A stretch of 64,000 nt of DNA. It comes from Haliclona indistincta (Eukaryota; Porifera; Demospongiae; Haplosclerida; Chalinidae). Each line of letters begins with the position of its first letter. The stretch's first letter is position 1. The translations under genes were made by a program, and so were the position numbers. Shown here piece after piece: positions 1-30,115 of this stretch. The stretch is taken from NCBI GenBank assembly GCA_964017065.1, contig OZ024787.1, positions 10,713,666 to 10,777,665 on the forward strand, in the 5' to 3' direction. The notes below the pieces were generated by a model. That model had not been told where the DNA came from and did no database searches. It saw only the letters and a program-made list of their open reading frames with translations.

Positions 1-2121
<2,121 letters not shown>

Positions 2122-2412
2122 AAATTATTATTATGTTCGAATGTACATGTTTGCTTCGTCAAAATAAAAATTATGCGAAACTACTAGCTCACCCACGCAT
2201 TCATCCATGTGCATATGAGCCCCGCCCATACTTGTAAAGAAAATTTATGGTTATCTGGCAAGCAGCAGAATGGAGTGTCGAGTCCTACACGAACTTATTC
2301 ACTGAGTTGTACTAATAGACTTCAGTATGCACTCTCCATACGACGATACCAGTATAAGGGATAATACTATTTCAGGATTAAGATGAATGTTAGCTACTTT
2401 TTTCTAACTATT

Positions 2413-2434
2413 ATCATTGCCGATCGGCAATGAT
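2413..2434. repeat. 22-bp perfect palindrome
   Basis: ATCATTGCCGA is followed directly by its reverse complement. It lies in the gap between R1 and R2 and is not linked to any gene. It could be a protein-binding site or chance; nothing in the context decides. Confidence 0.4.
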
Positions 2435-2639
2435 ATGTAGGGATGACCTCGAACTAAGATGGCGGCTACTCATGTGTGAAAATGAGTTTTCGCACATATC
2501 TCTACTGTTATACATTTCTACTGCATTTTAACTATCTATGAGGGAATCTGAAGTCCGAGCGCTTGCAGGAAGTCTATGAAAGTCGCCGGGACTGCTTGCT
2601 TGACGACGAAAATCAAGATGGCGACTCTCAGAGAGCCGT

Positions 2640-2950
2640 TGCAGATCTTCGCTGTTTTAGCGTTTCTCGAGATTCCAGACATCTAGGATTGATCAGACGA
2701 TTGTTCTGAGCAAGAAAATATCTTTGGCGAAGCTGGCAGACGTTTCTAAAGTGGTAAACTAAAATCGCCGCCCACGCGAATTGTTCATCTTCTTTCTTCT
2801 TCTTCTTCTTCTTCTTCTTCTTCTTCTTCTTCTTCTTCTTCTTCTTCTTCTTCTTCTTCTTCTTCTTCTTCTTCTTCTTCTTCTTCTTCTTTCAGTAAGC
2901 CTAGCGCTGTCCTGAGTGAACGAATCACTACCAAACCTGCACCATCGCAT
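2640..2950. repeat. Interspersed repeat containing a (TTC)n microsatellite
   Basis: A pure TTC run of about 100 bp spans roughly 2787-2892. Its flanks are not unique. The reverse complement of the sequence on both sides (GTGGTAAAC...GTTCATCTTC on the left, CAGTAAGCCTAGCGCTG on the right) matches the flanks of a shorter AAG tract at about 32655-32775 in the R9 intron. The two loci are therefore diverged copies of one repeat family in opposite orientation, with the triplet tract as an internal part. Confidence 0.55.
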
Positions 2951-3049
2951 GTGTATGCATCTGGGGTAGTGCACTTACTTCTTAGATAGGCATCAAACAC
3001 TACAAGAAACGAATAATCCTTGAAAAACATGGGTTTTGGACCGTTTTGG

Positions 3050-3762
3050 ACAGTTAGAGCGATTCCATTAATTAACCCTCTTGTCGCTGCTGATCATTGA
3101 CTCCGCCCACATCAGTTTTGAAACTGAACTCGGTTGTCGCTTTCTCTCTGCTCTGGGCGCTTCAGCGCGCAAGGTAGAGCCTAGAGGTATGAACAAGCAG
3201 TATACTATACCCTGGGTAGCACTGATCTGTCTATGCTGACATTATGACCCACGGCAGGCGCGAACCGGACGACGGTGGCTACCCGATCTCAGCCTGGGGC
3301 ATAGGCTACTAGTTTCTTACACTACCCGGCGTAGGCTATACCCATAGGACCCTGTCCTGTTGACAACTGGACATTGTAACAAGCTAGAAGCCTCTGTGAT
3401 CGTGATATCAACATCAACATGCAAGCCTGGGACTAGTCTACATGTAGTCTACGGACTAGCCATGGCATCATACACTGAGTTGTTAGTGTTAGTCTTTCTT
3501 CATCCATCACAGTGCTAAGAAATATCATGTTGTCAACTCATACTCTCAACCTCTCTAACTAATTTAAACCTTTTCATTATTCTTGTGATTGCCGATAATA
3601 ACATTCCATGTTCCTTGACTCTCTGTCTAGAGGCTATTAACCTTCTGATCTACTAGACTAGTATCTGCTGCTCACAGAGTTGTAAAAATGAAATAAGAAC
3701 TAGCATAGCTAGAATACAGCTAATAAGTTCAAACTGATAGTGATAAAAAAAGTAACAGGAAC
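3050..3762. other. Intergenic stretch, nothing recognised
   Basis: This lies between the TTC-containing repeat and the foldback element. I see no open frame with family similarity, no RNA gene and no terminal repeats. Confidence 0.4.
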
Positions 3763-4581
3763 AAGTAAAGTAAAAAAGTTTTAATAAAAAAAACTAAAAA
3801 GTGTAGGGATGACGCTTGCAAAAGTAAAGGAACAAGATGGGATGATGCTTGCAAAAGTAAAGGAACAAGATGGGATGATGCTTGAAAAAGTAAAGGAACA
3901 AGATGGGATGATGCTTGCAAAAGTAAAGGAATTACAAGATGGGATGACGCTTGCAAAAGTAAAGGAACAAGATGGGATGATGCTTGCAAAAGTGAAGTAT
4001 GTAAAAGTCCCAAGTATCCCTACATCAGCGGCTTGAAGGAGGACGCAGTCCGATGAAGTAATTGACGGTTGTAAACAACTAGAGGTATCTGTGTTTGGAG
4101 GACGCAGTCCGATGAAGTAATTGACGGTTGTAAACAACTAGAGGTATCTGTGTTTGGAGGACGCAGTCCGATGAAGTAGTTGACAGTTGTGAATAACTAG
4201 AGGTATCTGTGGTTTGGAAGACACTGTCACACAGTCCGATTAAGTAATTGACGGTTGTAAAAGGTATAGGAAGAGGATTCCGCATTTGTCAGTTACACGC
4301 CATCGCAGCAAGCCGCTGATGTAGGGATACTTGGGACTTTTACATACTTCACTTTTGCAAGCATCATCCCATCTTGTTCCTTTACTTTTGCAAGCGTCAT
4401 CCCATCTTGTAATTCCTTTACTTTTGCAAGCATCATCCCATCTTGTTCCTTTACTTTTTCAAGCATCATCCCATCTTGTTCCTTTACTTTTGCAAGCATC
4501 ATCCCATCTTGTTCCTTTACTTTTGCAAGCGTCATCCCTACACTTTTTAGTTTTTTTTATTAAAACTTTTTTACTTTACTT
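3763..4581. repeat. Large inverted repeat (foldback/MITE-like) with internal minisatellites
   Basis: Two arms of about 273 bp (3763-4036 and 4309-4581) are reverse complements of each other, from the outer AAGTAAAGTAAAAAAGTTTT to the inner TACATCAGCGGCTTG. Each arm holds about six tandem copies of a 33-bp unit (ATGCTTGCAAAAGTAAAGGA...GATGGG). The spacer carries about three and a half copies of a 59-bp unit starting GGAGGACGCAGTCC (about 4038-4260). No transposase is present and I see no clear target-site duplication. Open frames across the arms (MMLAKVKEQDG repeats and their complements) are by-products of the minisatellite. Confidence 0.8.
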
Positions 4582-4828
4582 TAACGATAAGGTGTAGCTA
4601 TAAATCACATACTGTGTTCTCCAGATAGGCAAAAACACGCTAGGTTGTGATCTTACTATTCTTGCACTGTAGGCAGCAGAGGTCAACTGCATAAACATTA
4701 TTCACGAGCGGGTGTGGCTCATTAATGAAAGTATCACCTGATATTCTATTGTGTAGTTGATCCCTTCGCAGATGTTGCTGAAGGAATTGTCAGACCAATG
4801 TCTACGCGCTGATAAGAGAGCTACAGAG

Positions 4829-9122
<4,294 letters not shown>

Positions 9123-9318
9123 TTCTGTATGCGTGTGCATGTTCAGCAGATGGGTACATGTAGATATAATAATTTATTTTATGTCATAACGATAAAGCTG
9201 CGATTTTCGGTTTCCGCGAGTGGGCGGGGCTCGATGCATGAGGTACGTACAACAAGTGAATAAAAGTAGAATTTTCTATATTTAATGAGTGACATCCATG
9301 CATGCATGCACGCTAACA

Positions 9319-11397
9319 ATGGCATTAGTTACTAGCTTCTGTTTTGTGCTACTCTTTCTTGCAGCTGCAGCAGAAGGTAAACAATGGTGTTCTTTGTGAG
9401 AAATTGTTAGTTGTGTGGGCTACTGCAGGTTGTACAAGCGGGTTTATGCAGCTGGACACGCTCAAGAAAAGAGCCGAGAAGATAACCAGTGGGAACACTG
9501 TTTCAAGAAACATACTGGATGATGAGCTGAGGGTGATTCCCGAACTAAACTTCACCTGCAGTGGAACCATCACTGGCTTACTGCTGGGAGTGGATGTGAA
9601 AGCCATTGATGACAATGATATCGATGAGTACCAGTATCCAGAGCTGCAAATATGGAGAGAATACCAGGGATTAAGCTACTACGATTACTACAGAAAGACT
9701 AGAACCACTATTGCACCAAAAGGAGGAGACTTCAGTCCTGATGGAGTGCTCCAGCATAACCTGACTGCTCCTATTCAGTTTCAGAGTGGGGATGTATTGG
9801 GAGTGTATCAGCCACGTGAATTTAACAGTGTTGCTCGACTGTTTTATGCTTATGACACCAATGCACCTGTCTCAATTGTCAAATACAACAATTACAATTC
9901 AGTACATTATTCCTCTGGTAGTACAAGATCAAACCAATATGTACTCATATTTCCAATCATAGGTACCAGTCCTCTTATAAACACATTTAATTTTACTTAT
10001 AATTATACAGATCCTCCTGAATGTACTAGCAATGCTTTTCTCACTCCTGAAGAACTGAGACAGAAGGCACTGGAGGTGAACATCAACAGTGTGGTTGTGA
10101 GAGACCAACAGCAGAGGGTGCTTCCAGACATCACCTTCACCTGTAATGGCTCCATCACCAAGTGGATAGTGGGAGCTGGAACAGGAGGTGGCTCCTCACC
10201 ACCATCAGAGCTCCAGATATGGAGAAGAAGTGGATCAAACTACACCAAAGTGGGCTCTACTCAGCTGACAGCACAGTCTCCAAATATTGATGATCCCAAT
10301 GTGTATGAGTATATTCCTTCACCACCATTGGGATTCCAAGAGGGAGATATACTGGGAGTGTACCAGAGGGACTACAGTGGTATAGTGCCCTATTACCAGG
10401 AGAATACTGGTCCTAAGAACCTCAGACAAGATGGTCGAGTGAATGCTGCCCCTGTTTATCTCACAGCTCCATCACTGGCGGCAGAGTATGACTACCCTCT
10501 AGTGACAGTAGAAATCAGTGAGCATACTTAATATTTCAATGTTTCCTCAATTTTTTCTGTACCATTAGTTGAACAATCATCTGCAACAGAAATAGAATTA
10601 TCCATTACAACATCAGGTGCTTATACATGATAGTAATTGAATTTTGTTTATTTCTTCAATTAAAAGATTTCAAAAAGATGCAAATCACTTCAGTAGTGCA
10701 GACTCGACTCAGTACTGAACCACTGTCACAACAATTCACAACTGTTCATTGGGTTCAAACACCGGTAGTAAGTCCCACTAGTACTGTGTCAGTACAACTC
10801 ACAACATCAACTAATACAACATTAACAGATAGTAGTGCAAAGGTTGAGAACACACCCAGAGGTAAATTTTTTCAAAGTACATTAATGTCAATTGTGTCAT
10901 CAACATGCAGATTACAATCTACTAAGTTCAACGAAAGTGAGTGAATTGATGAGTACTGAAGTGTTCATTAACAGAAATAGAGATGCGCAGATCAGTACAA
11001 TTATCTTGCCTGTCAGCATTGCAGCCGTATTTTTGAGTATCATCACAGTATTCTTTGTCGTGATCATTATTTCGATGTGTCTCTTTTTCCAATGGAAGAG
11101 TTACAATGCACAAGATCAACTTGTGTCCAGCAGTGCATGCTACACACCAGATAGTGATGATTTGCAAACGTAAGCAGCAGCGTGCACAATTATCTTGTAA
11201 AAATGTTTTTTTTGCAGTAACTATGCTTATGGATTTGTTCCGATTGACGTAAAGCAGAATGATTCATATGGTTTGACGATTACGGCTGTCAGAGAATCAA
11301 ACAATGATGAAGATGGGTATGTAAATTCTATAGACACTCAATAATACTAACCTTTTGCTTTATTATCACTCACAGAAGCGCTGATATAGACATATAA
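9319..11397 (+). CDS. R3: kinase-less receptor paralogue (D1-D2, membrane segment, short tail)
   Basis: The signal peptide exon 9319-9376 encodes MALVTSFCFVLLFLAAAAEG. D1 is 9429-9962 and D2 is 10011-10517; both keep two cysteines in the family positions. Stalk exons are 10569-10616 and 10667-10861 (Thr-rich). The membrane exon 10911-11169 holds a hydrophobic stretch of about 30 residues (ILPVSIAAVFLSIITVFFVV onward). Tail exons are 11218-11316 and 11376-11397. The tail has about 60 residues with tyrosines at SYNAQ, CYTPD, NYAYGF and DSYGL, then an in-frame stop and an AATAAA near 11497. The next gene starts 790 bp on, so no kinase exons belong here. The intact frames and splice sites argue for a real kinase-less receptor, not a broken kinase gene. 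Confidence 0.8.
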
Positions 11398-12184
11398 AGT
11401 CATGATTCCCCCATCCACATTCACTGCTGAATGTAGAAAACTTTTTTTGTATCATCTTGTGTGTACTTTTTGTCTGGTAACTTTTGTGAGTCATTCAATA
11501 AAAAAATACTAATTTGACTGAACTATTTATGATGTCGCTATGAATCTTGTTTAGTAAACCCACTAACTAGTTTCTATGCTCTGAAACTCTTTGTGTGAAG
11601 TATTGCAGTATTTAACTATTCAGAAGTTAGTAGTTTTAAAATTATGGACAGGGAATCAATATTAAATAAATACGCAACTTACTCGTTTTGCTTCTTTATA
11701 GACAGGATTGCTACAGAGGCAACGTTCGTGATTAAGATTCTGATTTGTCCCTATCTTTAGAAAGCTGGTTGCTTTTGTAGCATGTGTGTAGCTAAAGAGT
11801 GATAAGGATGAGTATGTATGTACCCATAGCAAGTTAAATGTTATAAAATAACTATAATCATAATTGTTCACAGAACTGGTGAACTATACATGTACACATA
11901 CACATGTACACATGTGAACGACACACAGAGTCACAGCACTGACCGACTGCAATTTCATCAGATTCATACAAATTGTACTATAATTATTATGATACAACAT
12001 TATGTGATATTATTATGCATAATTTTATTTTGTACTGCAAGGCACTGTGAATCAAATTATTATGCTATGCTTTTTGCTTGAGGATGTGGTTATGAATTTG
12101 GGTTAATTAACTAAGCTTAGCTAGCTATTGTAGTGTGCACCGCCCCCGCTCGTTGCATTCCAGCACACCGCTCCTTCAGGCATC
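11398..12184. other. Intergenic R3-R4, nothing recognised beyond a poly(A) signal
   Basis: AATAAAA near 11497 probably serves R3. A short run of imperfect ACATGTACAC repeats lies near 11885-11916. No coding similarity to the array is visible. Confidence 0.5.
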
Positions 12185-15974
<3,790 letters not shown>

Positions 15975-16423
15975 AAGTTATTCGACAACATTGTCTAACA
16001 TGAATTCATTATCGTTTGTATCTGTACATTGTACAGAAAATATTTTATGGTCAATAGTATATTTTGGCTACAAACTACACTTTCTGTATATTTCTATAGA
16101 ATAAGCAATCTACATGTAGCTACCAACGTCAGTTTGCAAAGGAAGAGGTTGTAGTGAACAGGAGTCTGTCTGGGTTATATGGCTATTCACATGTTACACG
16201 AAAACTTTTTCTGAAGCATGCTTGTATATTAGCCACATGATTTCAGAGGAAGCCCGTCGTGTATCAAAATAGTTTGTACATGTACGCACTGTAGAAATCT
16301 CTGGGGATTCACTGTTGGTCATAATTACAGCAACAGGATGTGGCTTTGACAGGAAATTAATCAATAATCAGTAAACGAATAATTTATGCATTGTTGGCCT
16401 CTGCATGCCTGCCGTTTCCAACG
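15975..16423. other. Intergenic R4-R5, nothing recognised
   Basis: A 450-bp AT-rich spacer holding the presumed R4 3' end and R5 promoter. No conserved motif stands out. Confidence 0.4.
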
Positions 16424-20525
<4,102 letters not shown>

Positions 20526-21450
20526 AAATTCAGTCTAAAAATGGTGTTAAAAATTGATTCTGTTTTATTTTATGTTAATAATAATTATTATTATTCAGTT
20601 GCAAATTTTAGAGGCGCATGGTAGTTCGCCTCTAGGTGAGAAGGTAGAGCACAGTGCTGTGTGATTGTAGTAGGATGAGGTTGAAGAGCAGGATGAGAAA
20701 GAGTGCGGGGTAAAAGAGGTGAGTGAGGAGGTTGGGAGGAAGCAGGTGGGGTTGGAGATAATGAGAGGGAAAGGAGGTTTTGGAGTTGGACGGCGCTTGG
20801 ACAAAAAAAGAAGAATTTGGAGAAGAGGGCAAAGGAGAGATAGTACAAGAAGAGGAGGAAGCAATTGTTGGAGATGGAGGACGGGAAGGCAGGAGAGGAG
20901 AAGGGAGAGAGGGTGGATCAGATTGGCGAGGGTAGATTCAAGACTGAGCAGAATTATGAGAATGAAGGGAACGAGAGTAAGACGGTAGGTGATTTAATAC
21001 AATGGGGACAGACAACGGGGAAAGTAGGAGCAATTAGTACAAATTTAGATATCCTAATGCGTTTGTATAGTGGCTCCAGCAGCTTCAAGATTCACACTCG
21101 ATCATGTTTCTGATTAGTTTCGACGTCACCGCATGCAGAGGAGGAGAACTGAGGAAAGAATGCGGGGGCGACCTCAGTGAGTGCGTGAAGGACGCGGCGG
21201 CAGATCATGCAGCCGTGCATGGAGAGAACTTGGGAGAATCACGGACCGTGCAGTGGAGCAGCTGAGGACAACTCACAGGAAGGGAAATAAGAAAGTAGAC
21301 GGAGGGCGGAACAAGTGGTGATCCGGCTATACGAAGGGGAGTTGTTTAGCTGCAAGTCTACCTGTATGTTGGCTGCCGAAAGCCATAGATAATCTATGCA
21401 ACAGAAACAGGATGTGGTTAATAATCTATTATCCAAACGACAGGAACTGG
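20526..21450. other. Intergenic R5-R6 with a purine-rich block of unknown origin
   Basis: From about 20610 to 21350 the + strand is strongly enriched in A and G and richer in G than its surroundings, with runs such as GAGGAGGTTGGGAGGAAG. Open frames exist on both strands, for example 20719-20988 (+) and 20595-20864 (-). They are low in complexity (Arg/Gly/Glu on one strand, Ser/Pro/Leu on the other) and I recognise no protein. The change in composition suggests inserted DNA, perhaps a transposon end, but no terminal repeats were found. Confidence 0.35.
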
Positions 21451-25860
<4,410 letters not shown>

Positions 25861-26262
25861 CTTTAATTTCTTAAATTGTATTTATTCGGAATATTATTAC
25901 GTATGTCAATGTTTTCGATGTTTTTGTTTATTTATTTGATATAAATTTTAGTGTGCTCTTTTGAATCTGTTCAAAGTTCCATAAAAGACTTCATGGTCTG
26001 TTACCTACTTACTATCTGCATGTAATTATGATTGCATGGTTAGACATTCCAAATTTTTACTATACTATAATAAAATTCACAACAGCAGGTGAGTCACATA
26101 ATACCTTTCGATCTTGCTCCAGTCAAGCCTATACTGTATTTGGTCATTGATGCTAAATACTGCACCTGGTACGTACATTAGCGTCTTTACCATAATTGCA
26201 AAGCAAAGACAGATTCAACCATTGCAAGGACAGCAATCCATATTTAAAATTCACACCGTGTG
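25861..26262. other. Intergenic after R6, nothing recognised
   Basis: AT-rich spacer containing the presumed R6 3' UTR. Confidence 0.4.
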
Positions 26263-26452
26263 ATGTCAAGTGCTGCTAAATTGCATCTTCTTATTTTGAA
26301 CTTGATCTACGTATTGTGTGTGTTTACAGCAAAAGTGAGCTAGATGAATCTATGTTGAACTCATTTGAACATGATCTGACAGACACATGTAGCTACAAGT
26401 GGCTGCACTAGTGGATCTTGATCTGCTCAGGAGAAGAGCTGAGAAAAGTTTC
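26263..26452 (+). pseudogene. Decayed receptor copy: signal-peptide exon plus start of D1
   Basis: ATG at 26263 opens a 24-codon frame with a signal-peptide profile (KLHLLILNLIYVLCVFTA). It ends at AAAA|GTGAGC, which looks like a family donor lacking one G, so the phase is wrong. At 26400-26452 the sequence encodes GCTSG, then LDLLRRRAEK in another register. This is the start of D1 with the codons for FM and its neighbours deleted. Nothing further of D1, D2 or the kinase follows before R8. It is a relic of a further array member, closest in layout to R8 and R9. Confidence 0.65.
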
Positions 26453-27471
26453 AACAACATTATTTTAAGTAATTGCAACAGCTAAAATATTTATGTAGAT
26501 CTAATGTGTACTCACATGCTGGAGTTAATCTGTGATACACAACTCATGAAATGAACTCAGAACTGTCATATGACCAGTTCAGTCTGGCTCATCCACGTTA
26601 CTTTGATTAAGAATAATAATTATAATCCTATGTAGTCTCACTACCATAAACATCATTATCATGTACTAGGAGTACTACATAATCGCGGTCGATCATGTAG
26701 CTTGTGCTTCTGTGGTTGTTTTCACAGTGGAGAAGCATGTGTTCATCAATTTTATCACTCCATACATAGCATAATCCTCGTTTTTGCCTAAAATCTCGAA
26801 TGCAAACATTGCAACTCAATAACGGTGAAAATTACATGTAACCCAAAATACTGACTCCCATGCTAATAGCTTTCCTTGTGCCTTGATAGCATTGAGTGTA
26901 CTAAATCTGCCTGTGACCCATTTTGTATGACAACTACAATATAAGCTAAAAACTTCCCCAGTGGGACATTTCTCAAAGTATCTTCATCACTTTGTCACGG
27001 ATTTCCAATGCTAAGTGTTGTGTCTGTGGTAACTATAGAACCACAACTGAACATTTGTATGTGTTTGTTTGTTGCGGCTCCATTAGCTACCACCTTTTGT
27101 TACACTCATTGTATTTGATTTACATGTCTTGCTATTAATTTTTGGTGTGTATATATTTCAATAAGAAAGTTAGTTATCTGCCACACTCTCCTGATAACAC
27201 TACAGTGTCATACCTGTTATTCTTGTGAATATCATCACATTCCAGTTTTCATTACTGAAGGTTATATAACTTATATCATAACAACAGATGACACATGACT
27301 CAGATTAGTCCCGCTAGTCAAAATCTAGCTATATTTGGACATCAAATAAAAATTTGGTGCTCACCTGTCGACCACACCTGTCATATAACAATCATCATTG
27401 TTGGTGAAGTTCAATCGTGAGAAAAAAACAACCCTAGCTTGTAGAGTTTCATTGAGTATTGTGCTGCCGCA
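26453..27471. other. Intergenic, about 1 kb, nothing recognised
   Basis: No coding similarity to the receptor exons and no terminal repeats found. Short antisense frames (such as 26628-26819) resemble nothing I know. Confidence 0.4.
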
Positions 27472-29469
27472 ATGCAATGTGTTGTACAAGTACACCTGAT
27501 GGCTCTTCTTTTCATAACTTTCTATGGTGCTAGTAAAGGTGAGCTAAAGTATTTTGATTTCATTTTGATTACATTGTTATGCAGTTGACTGTAGTTGTAC
27601 CAGTGGGTTCATGGACATAGATCTACTCAATAAGAGAGCTGAAAAAAGTCTTAGCATGGAAAGTTCTGATACTTTTTTAGATGGAGAATTCAGATTGATG
27701 TCTAATGCTGCTTTCAACTGCAATGGGACTATTACTGGATTTGTTATAGGAGGTTCAGCTTCTTGGAATAGAACCAAGTATCCTGAGATACAGATATGGA
27801 GAAATACTGGTGGTAATACATATACCAGGCAAGGCCAGAGTCAGGAGATTAAAATAGCTGAAGGATACTTCAGTCCTGATGGTGTGCTCTATTACAATCT
27901 GCCTACTCTGATGTCATTCCAGAGTGGAGATGTGTTGGGAGTATACCAACCACCGGAGAAAGAAAGTGCAGTTACAATATTTTATGATCCCAGCACCACA
28001 TACCAGACTAGCAGCAGACCCAACTCAAGAGTTATCTATCTTCATTCAATGGAAGCAACTGACAATGATCAAATTCTCATATCTCCTGTTTCAGGTTAGA
28101 AAATAACTTAGCCATAGATAAAAAATAATAATAAAAAGTAATTGGTCTAATTTTTTTCCAGATTCTTCATGCACCAACGAATTTCTTACTCCCTCTGAAT
28201 TGAGACAAAAAACACTAAACCTCAATATTAATGATATGCAGAGAAAACAGAGACAGCAGATCATATTTCCGAACATGACCTTCACGTGCAATGGCTCGAT
28301 CACTAAGCTGATAGCAGTAGTAGATGTGCTAGAAGAGAAAGGTGTACCACTTATGGCACCTGAGGTGCAAATATGGCGAAAAAGCCGAAATGAATCAAAA
28401 GATAGCTACGCTAAAATTAAGTTCATTTTCATTAATACTACACAAGTTTTTAATCGTAATGTTGTTGAACTGAATCTACAAGATCCAATAAAAGTCCAGA
28501 AAGGAGACATACTTGGAGTGTATCAACCACGATACAACGAGAGCACTTTGTCTATCAGATACCAAATACGTGATGGGCCTATTAACTATGTGATAGAACA
28601 ACAGGACAATGCTCTCTCATCTTTGTCTCAAGTGGAGTCTTCAATTCCTAGTTATGACTACCCACTTGTGTCAATGGAAATCAGATCAGGTGCAAATGAT
28701 TATACTCTAATTGTTATTGTTATTAATTGATATAATCATATTATTATAGATGTTGAAATACATCCAACTCGCCTTTCGTCAATACTGCAAACATCGAACT
28801 CAATTTATAAAACAACAGCCATCACGACAGTAAATTCCCTCTCAACAACAGCATTGGGACCAACGCAATCAGAAACACCAGGAGGCATTAATGCTGTTGG
28901 TAAAGCCCTTATTATAGTGACTTCTGTTTTGGTTTGCGTTATAGTTACTGTCATGGTGATACTTCTTATCATTGTAATTCGACACATCAAGGGGAAAAAT
29001 CGTCTCTCTAAAAGTCATTGTTCAGCTGTGAGCACAAGTGCAAGTAACGATCAACTTCACACTCGCTACTCAATAACACCGATTGCAGCCTCTTTTAATG
29101 AGAATGACAACCAACGGTTTGTTATAACTAAATCTAAAATTAATAATTATTATCATATACAGGGACTATGAACCAGTATATGACTATGCTAAAGTAGGTT
29201 CTATGTCAAAACGTGAAGCAAACACTGAAAATATGATAGTGCCGATGCATCAGAATGTCGCCTACATGTACTCCCAGTCAGCTCCAACTCGTCTACAAAA
29301 TGAACTGCACTATGATACACCGTCAGTTCAACATCTTGAAGACCACCATCCACTGGAAGGGTAAGTATACTTTTATAGCAAAGAGGTGTATTGACACATT
29401 TATTGTACATGTAGGTCCATTGTGTACTCATATGCTGGAGTTGGTTTACGAAAAACAGTTTTTACATGA
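27472..29469 (+). CDS. R8: kinase-less receptor paralogue with Tyr-rich tail
   Basis: Signal exon 27472-27538 (MQCVVQVHLMALLFITFYGA); D1 27585-28094 (DCSCTSGFMDIDLLNKRAEK); D2 28162-28689; stalk, membrane segment and start of tail in one exon, 28750-29116 (IIVTSVLVCVIVTVMVILLI, then RHIKGKNR). Tail exons are 29163-29360 and 29415-29469, ending in VFT and TGA. The tail of roughly 130 residues has many tyrosines (YEPVYDYAKV, AYMYSQ, HYDTP, VYSYAGV) and an IVPM sequence like the juxtamembrane IVPTM box of the kinases. No kinase exon follows before R9. D2 differs more from the others than the rest do among themselves. Function is inferred to be a regulatory or substrate receptor; ligand unknown. 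Confidence 0.78.
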
Positions 29470-30115
29470 AATTCTTAATAAAGAAAGTAGCCCATGTGCT
29501 CCAACTACAACAGAACTTAATTCAGAAATACATGTTCAATTCAATATTAGAAATACAATGTTTGATTATTTAATTCTAGCTACTGTATCACATGCAACAA
29601 ACTTCCAGTCTGTGAACTCAGTCAGTCCATGGTTGAATTACTTTGTTTCTACAGCAACATACAGCGAGAGTAAACAGTACAATGCTCAATGAAGAATGTC
29701 ATCAATAGCACGATCGTTTCATTACAATTATGACTGCCTATAGGACCTATGTCAGATAATCTAAAGCTTAGTCTAGCTCATTATTCAATTACTATAGGCT
29801 CCCCTGGGTTTCCCTCAGTGTAGTTTGCATCCACTCTGATATAGAAGCCGTACATGATGAGTCATGCCTACTAGTCTCACAACAATTTGCTTACGATTAC
29901 AGGCTAATGAATTCACTGCATGCAGTTACTTACATGTAAACTAATTGTAGTTACCTGTGCGCAGCGATTTGTGGAGTAGAAAGTAGCCAGTATAGTAATT
30001 TTCCGAACACTTCAAGCGGACCGTTGGGTAGCCTGGGCGGTTCGTCCGAACCCACCGAACTCCCCTGTCTACGGGCACTTGATTGTCAGTCGAATCGCTA
30101 CTTTGCTGCATGGTA
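29470..30115. other. Intergenic R8-R9
   Basis: No gene recognised. The right end carries the short upstream block shared by R9, R10 and R11 (annotated separately). Confidence 0.5.
30085..30102 (+). promoter_or_regulatory. Conserved upstream block of R9
   Basis: GTCAGTCGAATCGCTACT lies just upstream of the R9 start codon. The identical 18-mer lies upstream of R10 (35101) and R11 (39651). Part of this conservation reflects recent duplication, especially for R10 and R11. The R9 flank around it is more diverged, so the block itself may be under constraint (core promoter or 5' UTR). Confidence 0.4.

Noticed and set aside
2759..3030. Minus-strand frames of poly-Arg and poly-Glu
   Set aside because: They are simply the TTC microsatellite read in two frames; no splice or codon evidence supports a protein.
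3809..4597. Frames encoding MMLAKVKEQDG repeats and their mirror images
   Set aside because: They arise from the minisatellite in the inverted repeat and appear symmetrically on both strands, as expected from a palindrome.
20595..20864. Minus-strand Ser/Pro-rich frames as a gene
   Set aside because: Low complexity, overlapping in several frames, and a direct product of the purine-rich strand.
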